Shown in pieces: positions 9,112-17,165 of a stretch of DNA of 64,000 nt (position 1 is the stretch's first letter; each line of letters opens with the position of its first letter). Source of the DNA: an uncultured Duncaniella sp. (GTDB lineage: Bacteria > Bacteroidota > Bacteroidia > Bacteroidales > Muribaculaceae). The notes under the pieces were generated by a model that did not search any database, was not told the origin of the DNA, and was given only the letters and a program-made list of their open reading frames with translations. The position numbers and the translations under genes were made by a program. Where the stretch lies: contig CAJTMJ010000008.1 of the NCBI GenBank assembly GCA_910577335.1, forward strand, positions 38,679-102,678, in the 5' to 3' direction.

Positions 9112-10554
9112 ATGGGAGGCTTTTTTGGCACAATTTCGAAGAAGAATTGCGTAAACGATTTGTTTTACGGGACTGACTACAACTCTCATCTCGGCACTAA
9201 ACGTGCAGGTTTGGTCACATTTGACCCTGAGGCAGGGTTTAATCGCTCGATTCATAGCTTGGAGCGAGATTATTTCCGCTCAAAATTCGAGGACGAATTA
9301 GATAAATTTGTTGGCTGCCAAGGTTTGGGTGTCATTAGCGATACCGACCCGCAGCCAATTATTGTTAATTCCCATTTGGGACGCTATGCAGTGGTGACTG
9401 TGGCGAAGATTAACAACATAAGGGATATTGCCGCCGAACTGCTTGCCGAGAGGATGCATTTCAGCGAAATGTCTGCCAATAACATCAATCAGACTGAACT
9501 TGTGGCGCTCCTTATCAACATGGGCAAGACCTTTGTTGAGGGTATAAACCTTGTATATAAGAAAATCAAGGGTTCATGCTCGATGCTTATCCTCACTGAG
9601 GATGGAATCATTGCGGCGCGCGACTATTTAGGACGTACTCCGATTGTCATAGGATGTAAGGAGGACGCATACGCTGTGTCGAGCGAGACTTCGGCATTTC
9701 CTAACCTCGACTATAAGAGGGTGCGAGATGTAGGTCCCGGTGAGATAGTCCGTCTGCGAGCCGACAGCATGGAGGTGCTTCAGGAGGCTGCGCACCGTGA
9801 GCAGGTATGTTCGTTCCTCTGGGTATATTACGGTTTCCCGGCAAGTGACTATGAGGGAATTAATGTGGAGTATGTGCGTGAGGCGAGCGGTCGTGAGATG
9901 GGTAAGGAGGATAAGACAGTAGCGGATTGCGTCTGTGGTATTCCTGATTCAGGTGTTGGACATGCTCTCGGATATGCCGAGGGGAGAGGTATCCCTTATC
10001 AGCGTGCCGTGTTGAAGTATACCCCCACATGGCCCCGAAGCTTTACTCCGGGCAATCAGTCACGCCGTGATCTTGTGGCTAAGATGAAGCTGATACCTAA
10101 CCGTGCCATCCTTAACGGGAAGCGTGTGGTGTTCTGCGATGACTCCATAGTGCGTGGCACTCAGTTGCGAGATAATGTCCGTACATTCTATGAATGTGGG
10201 GCAAAGGAGGTTCATGCACGTATCTCATGCCCTCCGTTGGTTTACGGCTGTCCGTTCATTGGTTTTACTTCGTCAAAGAGCGACCTTGAACTGATCACAC
10301 GTCGTATCATCAAGGATCTTGAAGGTGATCACAATGCGAAACTCGACCGTTATTCCACTACCGGTTCGCCGGAATATCAGCAGATGGTCAATGAAATAGC
10401 CAAGCGATTGGAATTAAGCTCGCTTCAGTTCAGCAAGATAGAGCATCTTGTGGACAGCATCGGGCTTCCCAAATGCCGCATCTGCACACACTGCTTCGAT
10501 GGCACCGGCTGCCATCCTGATGAAGCCTACCGTGAAGATCATCCAGAGGAATAA
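9112..10554 (+). CDS. PurF-like amidophosphoribosyltransferase without N-terminal Cys
   Basis: 480 aa. The fold order is that of PurF: an N-terminal Ntn-type glutaminase domain (about 1-240) and a C-terminal phosphoribosyltransferase domain with the PRPP loop VVFCDDSIVRGTQ (about 343-355). The C-terminus has the cysteine-rich CRICTHCFDGTGCH. The protein begins MGGFFGT rather than MCGIVG: the nucleophilic Cys that must be residue 2 (exposed as residue 1) is missing, and the first Cys is residue 13. The glutaminase half is therefore probably inactive. It may be an ammonia-using or regulatory paralogue; true purF would then lie elsewhere. Confidence 0.85.
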   Translation: MGGFFGTISKKNCVNDLFYGTDYNSHLGTKRAGLVTFDPEAGFNRSIHSLERDYFRSKFEDELDKFVGCQGLGVISDTDPQPIIVNSHLGRYAVVTVAKINNIRDIAAELLAERMHFSEMSANNINQTELVALLINMGKTFVEGINLVYKKIKGSCSMLILTEDGIIAARDYLGRTPIVIGCKEDAYAVSSETSAFPNLDYKRVRDVGPGEIVRLRADSMEVLQEAAHREQVCSFLWVYYGFPASDYEGINVEYVREASGREMGKEDKTVADCVCGIPDSGVGHALGYAEGRGIPYQRAVLKYTPTWPRSFTPGNQSRRDLVAKMKLIPNRAILNGKRVVFCDDSIVRGTQLRDNVRTFYECGAKEVHARISCPPLVYGCPFIGFTSSKSDLELITRRIIKDLEGDHNAKLDRYSTTGSPEYQQMVNEIAKRLELSSLQFSKIEHLVDSIGLPKCRICTHCFDGTGCHPDEAYREDHPEE

Positions 10555-10591
10555 TCTGATAGCACAAGTAAACAGACAGTACATAGATATT

Positions 10592-10637
10592 AAAAGATGT
10601 CTCCATGAACCAAAACGGTTTGTGGAGACATCTTTTA
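10592..10637 (+). terminator. Terminator after PurF-like gene
   Basis: AAAAGATGTCTCCA (10592-10605) pairs perfectly with TGGAGACATCTTTT (10623-10636), and AACC/GGTT extends the stem inside the loop. The A/T ends make it usable in both directions. Confidence 0.8.
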
Positions 10638-10741
10638 TATATGAGTAGTTTGTATATATAGGAAAGTCATATATATATAGATCATGTATATGGATAGGTA
10701 GTATATATAGATAGGTCACATATATGTATAATTTATATATA
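10637..10741. repeat. TATATA-rich low-complexity tract
   Basis: About 100 bases of imperfect TATATA clusters separated by short GC-containing words (GGATAGG, GATAGGTCA). No ORF, no clear hairpin and no exact repeat unit. It lies between a terminator and the tRNA terminator and may simply be flexible spacer DNA. Confidence 0.5.
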
Positions 10742-10784
10742 GCTTAGTTGATTAATGATTGCCGAGCCTGTCAGTTTGGCAAAA

Positions 10785-10818
10785 TAAAAAAGGGTTCACT
10801 TGTGAAGTGACCCTTTTA
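10785..10818 (-). terminator. Terminator of tRNA-Arg
   Basis: On the minus strand an AAGGGTCACTT stem pairs with AAGTGAACCCTT with one bulge and is followed by a T-run. It begins only a few bases after the tRNA 3' end. Confidence 0.75.
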
Positions 10819-10819
10819 G

Positions 10820-10893
10820 TGATCCGGATGCGACTCGAACGCATGACCGTCTGCTTAGAAGGCAGATGCTCTATCCAGCTGAGCTACCGGACC
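10820..10893 (-). tRNA. tRNA-Arg (anticodon TCT)
   Basis: Full cloverleaf on the minus strand: acceptor GGTCCGG pairs with CCGGATC; the D-arm is AGCTCAGCTGGATAGAGC; the anticodon loop CTTCTAA gives TCT; the T-loop is GTTCGAGTC; the discriminator is A. CCA is not encoded. Reads AGA codons. Confidence 0.95.
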
Positions 10894-11008
10894 GACCTTT
10901 TTTGCTTGCCGGGGCGTTAATTATGATATACATAATGTCGCTCCATAAAAGCGATGCAAAGGTAATAATTTTTTCCGGTTTATGCAAGGGGATTTTTTAA
11001 TTATTAAT

Positions 11009-11039
11009 TTTGTCCCCTCACGGGGTTTTTGTAACTTTG
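11009..11039 (+). promoter_or_regulatory. Promoter for LysE/CBM9 operon
   Basis: TTTG at 11009-11012, a 19-base spacer and TAACTTTG at 11032-11039 match the Bacteroidetes consensus. This places the transcript start near 11046 and rules out a TTG start at 11010 for the next gene. Confidence 0.7.
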
Positions 11040-11066
11040 CAAGTTGTGATACACTTACCTGTAATA

Positions 11067-11693
11067 ATGTTTCGCGGATTGCTGATTGGCATCCTTGTAT
11101 CGGCTCCTATGGGGCCGATAGGCATGTTGTGTATCCAGCGCACACTTAACCGCGGACGTCTGCCGGCTTTTTTTACCGGTATTGGAGCGGGAATAAGTGA
11201 CCTGATATATTGCTTGTTGACAGGTCTTGGACTGTCGTTTGTGACTGATTTCATAGAGTCAAACCAAAGTGTACTGCAGGTGATAGGCTCTGTGGTGCTG
11301 ATAATATATGCGGCATACCTTTTCGGGGCGAACCCGTCAAGGGCCCTTCAGCCATCCACAGGACAGCATACGAGCTATTGGAAAGATTTTGGAACAGGTT
11401 TCCTGTTTACTTTCTCCAATCCGTTAATACTATTTTTCATAATAGGTCTTTTTGCCCGGTTCAGCTTCTTGGCTCCGGAATTCAGGGCTTATCACTATGT
11501 GGCAGGCTACATATCGATTTTTGCCGGAGCTGTATTATGGTGGTTCTTAGTGACATATTTCGTCAACAAGGTAAGAAACCATTTCAATCTACGTTCCATG
11601 TGGCTTCTCAACCGCATACTGGCTACCATAATATTGGTCATGGGTGCCATCGGATTCATGACCGGAGTGAAAGACTTGTTTTTTAATAACTAA
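11067..11693 (+). CDS. LysE/RhtB-family amino-acid exporter
   Basis: 208 aa from the ATG at 11067, chosen because the promoter ends at 11039. The N-terminus FRGLLIGILVSAPMGPIG is the LysE-family opening (hydrophobic helix, then a proline/glycine turn), and about six membrane helices follow. Family members export amino acids or their analogues through the inner membrane by proton exchange; the substrate cannot be read from sequence. A CBM9-like gene follows 24 bases downstream in the same transcript. Confidence 0.85.
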   Translation: MFRGLLIGILVSAPMGPIGMLCIQRTLNRGRLPAFFTGIGAGISDLIYCLLTGLGLSFVTDFIESNQSVLQVIGSVVLIIYAAYLFGANPSRALQPSTGQHTSYWKDFGTGFLFTFSNPLILFFIIGLFARFSFLAPEFRAYHYVAGYISIFAGAVLWWFLVTYFVNKVRNHFNLRSMWLLNRILATIILVMGAIGFMTGVKDLFFNN

Positions 11694-11717
11694 CCGTATT
11701 ACCCCCTAACATCATTT

Positions 11718-12368
11718 ATGGAAAAGACACTCAATGTCCCTTACATTGCCGATCTGGACTTTCTAAATACTGACGCAATATTCAACCGTCTCGAAACATC
11801 GGGCGAGCGTCATACCATAGAAATGATAAATTGGAAGGAGAAATATCCTTACCATCCGCTGACTACCTTCACAATAGCTCATTCGGATAAATATATCTAT
11901 ATAAATTTCTTTGTCAGGTGCAACTACCTGAGAGCCGTTAATTTTAACACTAACTCACCTGTTGACGAAGACTCGTGTGTTGGATTTTTTGTGAATATTC
12001 CCGGCAGCAGTGACTATCTGAGTTTCTATATAAACTGTATAGGTGTGATAAATGCGGCAAGATGTGGTGCCGATAAAGCACCTGAGCCGCTTGACAATGA
12101 TGTTATAGGTGGGATATCAGTGTTGCCTTCGTGTGGCAAACGCCCGTTTCAAGAGATAGAAGGGCTTTTCACATGGGATGTCCTTGCTGCCATACCTCTT
12201 GATATTTTAGGTGTAAAATATGAGGGTGAACCGGTTGAGCTATCCGGTAATTTTTACAAATGCGCATCAGGAACCTCACAGCCTCATTTCATGAGCTGGA
12301 CGCCAATTGATACTCCCGAGCCTGATTTCCATCGCCCGGAGTCATTCGGTAAGATAGTACTTGAATAG
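11718..12368 (+). CDS. CBM9-like carbohydrate-binding protein
   Basis: 216 aa, no signal peptide. The order of hydrophobic strands, the DEDSCVGFFVNIPGSSDY region (about 84-101), the middle LFTWDVLAAIPLDILG and the C-terminal WTPIDTPEPDFHRPESFG match the family-9 carbohydrate-binding-module-like proteins common in Bacteroidetes. Stand-alone cytoplasmic members have no assigned job. It is probably cotranscribed with the LysE-type exporter. Family call is by pattern; function unknown. Confidence 0.7.
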   Translation: MEKTLNVPYIADLDFLNTDAIFNRLETSGERHTIEMINWKEKYPYHPLTTFTIAHSDKYIYINFFVRCNYLRAVNFNTNSPVDEDSCVGFFVNIPGSSDYLSFYINCIGVINAARCGADKAPEPLDNDVIGGISVLPSCGKRPFQEIEGLFTWDVLAAIPLDILGVKYEGEPVELSGNFYKCASGTSQPHFMSWTPIDTPEPDFHRPESFGKIVLE

Positions 12369-12398
12369 GGTAATACTGCCTGAATAGAGCGGAGGCTA

Positions 12399-13331
12399 TT
12401 ATCTCGCAGCCACTAATTTAGCGAAAGATGCAGGAATAGGCGTTGAGAAATTCATATCCTTCCGTGTGATGGGATGCACGAAGCGCAGTGTCTGCGCATG
12501 GAGTGCCATGCGGTGGATAGGTGATGACTTTGCACCATAACGGCGGTCGCCTGTGATGGGATGACCTAAATCCTTCATGTGTACTCGGATCTGGTTCTTA
12601 CGGCCCGTGTCGAGCGATACTTCCATCAAAGAGAAACCGTTGCGGGAGCGGAGGGTCTTGTAGCGAGTCACTGCGAGCTGTCCCTCCTCAGGATTGTTGG
12701 TTGAATATACCTCAAAGCGGGAGTTTTCTGCAAGATAGCTTCTCACTTCTCCTTCTTCCGGGTCTGGATTACCTTCAACCACTGCTAAGTATTTGCGGCT
12801 CAACACCATGTTGTTCCAGTTGTGCTGTAGACGCTCCTTCGCCTCAACGCTCTTGGCAAATACCATAAGTCCGGAGGTGTCACGGTCAAGGCGGTGGACT
12901 ATGAATATCTTATTGCGGGGATCTTTCCATTTGAGATAATCACGGAGGATGCTATATGCTGTGCCATCCTTGATTTTATCGGTACCCATCGACAGAAGCC
13001 CGTAACCTTTGTTCACAACTATAATATCGTCATCCTCGTAGACGAGTTTAAGACGACGGTTATAGAACACACGGAACTCACGCGAGAGATTGACTTTCAC
13101 CTCGTCGTCGGGAGCAAGGGGAGTGTCAAACTGAGTGGTAGGCACCCCGTTGACTGCCACTTGATTGTGTGACAACAGGTTTTTTATCGTTGTCCTTTTG
13201 CGCTGAGGCATGGACATGATGAGGAAATCCATGAGTTTTGACTCCTCCTTTACCTGATATGTCTCTATCACGTCCGGCTTAAAGCTGTTGCGCTCTGTGC
13301 CGGGTTTCGTATTATATGTTTTCTGTGGCAT
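12399..13331 (-). CDS. RluA-family RNA pseudouridine synthase
   Basis: 310 aa. An N-terminal S4 RNA-binding domain (about 33-85) is followed by the RluA catalytic domain with HRLDRDTSG at 146-154, where Asp149 is the catalytic residue. It isomerises uridine to pseudouridine in rRNA or tRNA. The RluC/RluD-type S4 domain suggests large-subunit rRNA, but the target site is not determinable here. It lies 23 bases downstream of topA on the same strand, so it is likely cotranscribed. Confidence 0.88.
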   Translation of the reverse strand: MPQKTYNTKPGTERNSFKPDVIETYQVKEESKLMDFLIMSMPQRKRTTIKNLLSHNQVAVNGVPTTQFDTPLAPDDEVKVNLSREFRVFYNRRLKLVYEDDDIIVVNKGYGLLSMGTDKIKDGTAYSILRDYLKWKDPRNKIFIVHRLDRDTSGLMVFAKSVEAKERLQHNWNNMVLSRKYLAVVEGNPDPEEGEVRSYLAENSRFEVYSTNNPEEGQLAVTRYKTLRSRNGFSLMEVSLDTGRKNQIRVHMKDLGHPITGDRRYGAKSSPIHRMALHAQTLRFVHPITRKDMNFSTPIPASFAKLVAAR

Positions 13332-13354
13332 AAACTGTCAAGGGTGATTGTGGA

Positions 13355-15694
13355 TTATGATTTCTTTGAGCGCACGGCACGTTTGGTGGTTTTCTTGGGC
13401 GCTTTTTCCTGTTCGGCTATTATTTCATGCACTTGCTCCAAAGTCAGTTCGGCAGGAGAGGTAACGCTCTTGGGAATCTTGAAATTCTCTTTGTTGCGTG
13501 AAATATACACACCGTAACGTCCGTTCAGGATCTTAATTTCAGGCTCTTCATCGAATGTCTTGACAATCTTATTGTTGTCGGCCTCACGCTTGGCAGTGAT
13601 AAGCTCGGCAGCCTCTTCGAGGGAGATTGATGTCGGTGAAAGTGTCTTTGGTATGGATACAAATTTACCGTCATGGCGCAGATAGGGACCGAATCTGCCA
13701 ACTGCGGCAATCACCGGTTTCCCTTCAAATTCGCCTACCTCTCTTGGAAGGTCAAAAAGCTTCAACGCTTCTTCAAGGGTGATCTCGAACACGCTCTGAT
13801 CTTTGCGCAAGGATGCGAATCTCGGCTTGTTCTCGCTGTCGGCTGACCCAATCTGTACGATGGGACCGAATCTGCCAATTTTGACCGACACAGGTTCGCC
13901 TGTCTGCGGGTCATTACCGAGGATACGCTCGCCCACCTTATGCTCGGTGCGCATATCGTTGGCTTTCTCCACTTCGGGGTGGAACAGATTGTAGAATTCG
14001 GCAATCTCCTTGTTCCAGTTGCTCTCACCTTCAGCTATCTGGTCGAATTTCTCTTCCATGCTTGCAGTGAAATCATAGTCAAGGATGTCGGGGAAATGCT
14101 GGGTAAGGAAATCGTTGACTATTATACCGGTATCGGTAGGTATGAGCTTACCTTTCTCAGCACCAACATTCTCACTCTTGCTCTTTTGGGCTATCTTACC
14201 TTTGGAATCAAGGACAAGCTGGTTGAATGTGCGCTTCACTCCGGGCTTTTCACCCTTCATGATATATTCACGATGCTGGATGGTGGAGATGGTCGGAGCG
14301 TATGTAGAGGGTCGTCCAATGCCAAGATCCTCCATTTTTTTCACCAATGACGCTTCTGTGTAGCGTGGCGGAGCGAGAGTGTATCGCTCTGTGGCAGTAA
14401 CGTTGTCAGATTTCAACATTTCGCCCACAGCCATAGGTGGAAGGATGGTGTCGGTTGCCGAGCTCTCGTTCTCGTCGTCGTTACCTTCAAGATATACATT
14501 CAAAAAGCCGTCGAACTTAAGCACCTCTCCCGTAGCTGTGAAATGCTCGCTGCGTTCTGAGGGTGTGATGTCGATAGTGGTCTTTTCAAGCTCTGCGTCC
14601 GCCATCTGCGATGCCATGGTGCGCAATCTTATCAGGCGGTACAGTCTCTTTTCCTGCGCAGTGCCGTCGATAGTCTCCTTATCGATATATGTCGGGCGGA
14701 TAGCTTCGTGAGCCTCCTGAGCGCCTTTGGAATGGGTATGGTATTTACGGATCTTGAGATATTTCTCGCCAAGTTCCGAGGTGATAAGCTTAGAAATGGT
14801 GTTGAGTGCGATCGACGAAAGATTGAGCGAGTCGGTACGCATGTAGGTGATATGTCCGGCTTCGTAAAGTTTCTGGGCTATCATCATGGTCTGTGACACT
14901 GTGAATCCGAGCTTTCTGCCTGCTTCCTGCTGCAAAGTTGAAGTGGTGAAGGGTGGGGCAGGGGATTTTTTTATCGGTTTCACATTAATGTCGGTCACAG
15001 TGAACACGGAGTTGGCACATGCTTCCAAGAAATCACGGGCACTCTTCTCATCGGGGAGACGGCGGGAGAGGTCGGCTTGAACCTGCGCACCTCCGGGAAC
15101 TGTGAAGAGGGCAGTGACACGGTAATATGTCTCTGACTGGAATGAATTGATCTCATTTTCACGGTCAACAATCAGACGCACAGCCACTGATTGTACTCGT
15201 CCGGCTGACAAAGCAGGTTTGATTTTTTTCCACAGCACCGGCGACAGTTCGAAACCGACAAGACGGTCAAGCACTCGGCGCGCCTGCTGAGCGTCAACGA
15301 GATGCAAGTCGATGTTTCTGGGGTGCTCAATGGCGTTAAGTATAGCGTCCTTGGTGATTTCGTGGAATACGATTCGGCGGGTGTTCTCAGGCTTTAAGCC
15401 GAGCACCTCATAAAGATGCCATGCTATAGCTTCACCTTCGCGGTCCTCATCAGATGCGAGCCATACGGTATCGGCTTCCTTAGCTGCTTTCTTTAACTCC
15501 GCCACCAATGGTTTTTTCTCTGCCGGGATTTCATAGACCGGTTGGAAATCAGAATCCACATTGATGCTTATATCTTTTTTGCGGAGGTCCCGGATATGTC
15601 CGTAGCTCGACATGACTTTATAGTCCTTTCCAAGGAATTTTTCGATTGTCTTGGCTTTAGCCGGAGACTCTACTATGACGAGGTTCTTAATCAT
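13355..15694 (-). CDS. topA: DNA topoisomerase I
   Basis: 779 aa type IA topoisomerase. The TOPRIM domain holds VIVESPAKAKTIEKFLG (Glu9) and SDEDREGEA (about 81-89). The catalytic tyrosine is Tyr284 in ITYMRTDS. The C-terminus carries Toprim_Crpt-like repeats (around GRFGPIVQIG, GRFGPYLRHDGKF and NGRYGVYISRNKENF) and a Lys/Arg-rich tail instead of the zinc ribbons of the E. coli enzyme, as is usual in Bacteroidetes. It relaxes negative supercoils. It has its own promoter (15781-15788). Confidence 0.96.
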   Translation of the reverse strand: MIKNLVIVESPAKAKTIEKFLGKDYKVMSSYGHIRDLRKKDISINVDSDFQPVYEIPAEKKPLVAELKKAAKEADTVWLASDEDREGEAIAWHLYEVLGLKPENTRRIVFHEITKDAILNAIEHPRNIDLHLVDAQQARRVLDRLVGFELSPVLWKKIKPALSAGRVQSVAVRLIVDRENEINSFQSETYYRVTALFTVPGGAQVQADLSRRLPDEKSARDFLEACANSVFTVTDINVKPIKKSPAPPFTTSTLQQEAGRKLGFTVSQTMMIAQKLYEAGHITYMRTDSLNLSSIALNTISKLITSELGEKYLKIRKYHTHSKGAQEAHEAIRPTYIDKETIDGTAQEKRLYRLIRLRTMASQMADAELEKTTIDITPSERSEHFTATGEVLKFDGFLNVYLEGNDDENESSATDTILPPMAVGEMLKSDNVTATERYTLAPPRYTEASLVKKMEDLGIGRPSTYAPTISTIQHREYIMKGEKPGVKRTFNQLVLDSKGKIAQKSKSENVGAEKGKLIPTDTGIIVNDFLTQHFPDILDYDFTASMEEKFDQIAEGESNWNKEIAEFYNLFHPEVEKANDMRTEHKVGERILGNDPQTGEPVSVKIGRFGPIVQIGSADSENKPRFASLRKDQSVFEITLEEALKLFDLPREVGEFEGKPVIAAVGRFGPYLRHDGKFVSIPKTLSPTSISLEEAAELITAKREADNNKIVKTFDEEPEIKILNGRYGVYISRNKENFKIPKSVTSPAELTLEQVHEIIAEQEKAPKKTTKRAVRSKKS

Positions 15695-15780
15695 CTATTT
15701 ATAATCTGCTTATAATCTGCAATGTCACTAATAAAGGTGCGGAGACAAGTGCTCTCCACACACTATATCAATTCAATCGG

Positions 15781-15788
15781 CAAAGTTA
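15781..15788 (-). promoter_or_regulatory. -7 box for topA
   Basis: Minus-strand TAACTTTG, 86 bases before the topA ATG. No convincing -33 element was seen. Confidence 0.5.
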
Positions 15789-15827
15789 GGAAAAACTCTT
15801 AAAATACCGTTAATTATTTAACAATCT

Positions 15828-16532
15828 TTACGAATTGGGAAAATTGTCAATTTTCAATTGCCTAATAAGTTCCGCTACTCCTTCAGTTGCCGGTTTGGGG
15901 ATGACGATGACGTTTGAAGGGACGGCTGCTGGTTTCGGGTCGATATAATATATAGGCACACCTTTGCGCACATAGTGCAGAAGGCTTGCTGCCGGATAGA
16001 CGGCAAGTGAAGTACCTATAACTACAAATATGTCCGCTTCATGTGCCCATTCGATAGCTCGCTCTATGTTAGGAACAGCCTCTTGGAAGAACACTATATG
16101 TGGACGCACGGGGTCGCCGTATTTGTCACGAGTTTCAGGCGAGGTCTCTAAATGCTCCTCGTCGAGTGTGTATACACGGGTGTCATCAGCCATCGAACGT
16201 ACTTTCATCAGTTCGCCATGCAGATGTAGCAGATTCTTGCTCCCTGCACGTTCGTGAAGATCATCCACATTTTGAGTAATAACGTAGACGTCATACCATT
16301 TTTCAAGCTCGACAAGCCCCTTGTGGGCGGCATTCGGCTGGCATTTTATAAGACCTTTGCGACGTTCGTTGTAGAACTGATGGACCAACGCCGGGTTGCG
16401 GGCAAACCCTTCAGCGCTGCATACTTCCATCACCGGATAGTTTTCCCAAAGACCTCCTGCGTCACGGAAGGTAGACACTCCGCTCTCGGCGCTTATCCCG
16501 GCACCTGTCGAAATCACTAATTTTGGTTTCAT
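15828..16532 (-). CDS. Sir2-like NAD-dependent protein deacylase, zinc cysteines absent
   Basis: 234 aa. NAD-binding GAGISAESGVSTFRD (10-24), TQNVDDLHERAG (86-97) and catalytic His105 in LHLHGE are intact. Tyr54 and Arg57 (FYNERR) match the class III/SIRT5-type pair that favours acidic acyl groups such as succinyl. The segment where sirtuins carry their four zinc cysteines (about 107-150) has none. It follows tadA by 33 bases, probably in the same transcript. Enzyme class is firm; acyl preference is inferred. Confidence 0.88.
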   Translation of the reverse strand: MKPKLVISTGAGISAESGVSTFRDAGGLWENYPVMEVCSAEGFARNPALVHQFYNERRKGLIKCQPNAAHKGLVELEKWYDVYVITQNVDDLHERAGSKNLLHLHGELMKVRSMADDTRVYTLDEEHLETSPETRDKYGDPVRPHIVFFQEAVPNIERAIEWAHEADIFVVIGTSLAVYPAASLLHYVRKGVPIYYIDPKPAAVPSNVIVIPKPATEGVAELIRQLKIDNFPNS

Positions 16533-16565
16533 ATAGTATAGTTTATAGGATTCACATATTATATA

Positions 16566-17015
16566 TTAACGTTTCCCCTTGAAAAAAGTGCGCATAAGGT
16601 CGGCGGATTCATCGGCGAGGACGCCCGATGTGACAGTAGCCTTGGGATGGAAAGGCGACCGGGAGGTGAACACACGATAGCCTCTCTTTTCGTCGCTGGC
16701 GCCGTAGACTATACGCCCTATCTGCGCCCAGCCGATAGCTCCGGCACACATATGACAAGGCTCGACTGTGACATACAGCGTGCAGTCTTGGAGATATTTT
16801 CCACCAAGGGTTGAGGCTGCTGCCGTAATGGCTTGCATCTCCGCATGTGCCGACACATCGGTCAATGCTTCGGTCAGGTTGTGACCTCTCCCTATCACAT
16901 TCCCTTTGGGTGACACTATCACAGCTCCGATAGGTATCTCATCCTGCTCCATGGCAGCCCTCGCCTCAGCAAGCGCCATCCGCATATATTTCTCGTCAAT
17001 CTCTTCCTGCGTCAT
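16566..17015 (-). CDS. tadA: TadA-like tRNA adenosine/nucleoside deaminase
   Basis: 149 aa from the ATG at 17015. An ATG at 17042 is also in frame, but the -7 box at 17056-17063 would leave almost no leader. Zinc motifs HAEMQ and PCHMCAGAI are complete. TadA converts A34 to inosine in tRNA-Arg(ACG), and that tRNA is encoded in this window at 44679. Several deaminases share this fold, so a free-base deaminase is the alternative. Sir2 follows downstream. Confidence 0.85.
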   Translation of the reverse strand: MTQEEIDEKYMRMALAEARAAMEQDEIPIGAVIVSPKGNVIGRGHNLTEALTDVSAHAEMQAITAAASTLGGKYLQDCTLYVTVEPCHMCAGAIGWAQIGRIVYGASDEKRGYRVFTSRSPFHPKATVTSGVLADESADLMRTFFKGKR

Positions 17016-17055
17016 AATCTCAGTTATAATACTAAAATCCAAATCTAAGGCAATG

Positions 17056-17063
17056 CAAATATA
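17056..17063 (-). promoter_or_regulatory. -7 box for tadA
   Basis: Minus-strand TATATTTG, 40 bases before the ATG at 17015. Confidence 0.5.
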
Positions 17064-17096
17064 CGAACTATTTGTTGAAGAGTGTGGTTCTAAAGC

Positions 17097-17133
17097 ATAA
17101 AAAATCCCGCCGGGCGAGGTGCCGGGCGGGATA
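17097..17133 (-). terminator. Terminator of leftward susCD operon
   Basis: On the minus strand a GC-rich stem (ATCCCGCC / GGCGGGAT, with further pairing inside) is followed by six T residues, 30-odd bases after the susD stop. Confidence 0.85.
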
Positions 17134-17165
17134 CGTTTTGAGTATGACTAATTAGCTTTTAACCA

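Noticed and set aside
11010..11066. An upstream TTG start for the LysE-type exporter at 11010.
   Set aside because: It lies inside the promoter (-33 at 11009, -7 at 11032), before the likely transcript start.
13803..15080. Several plus-strand open frames opposite topA.
   Set aside because: They are antisense to a fully conserved topoisomerase and show no family features or start signals.
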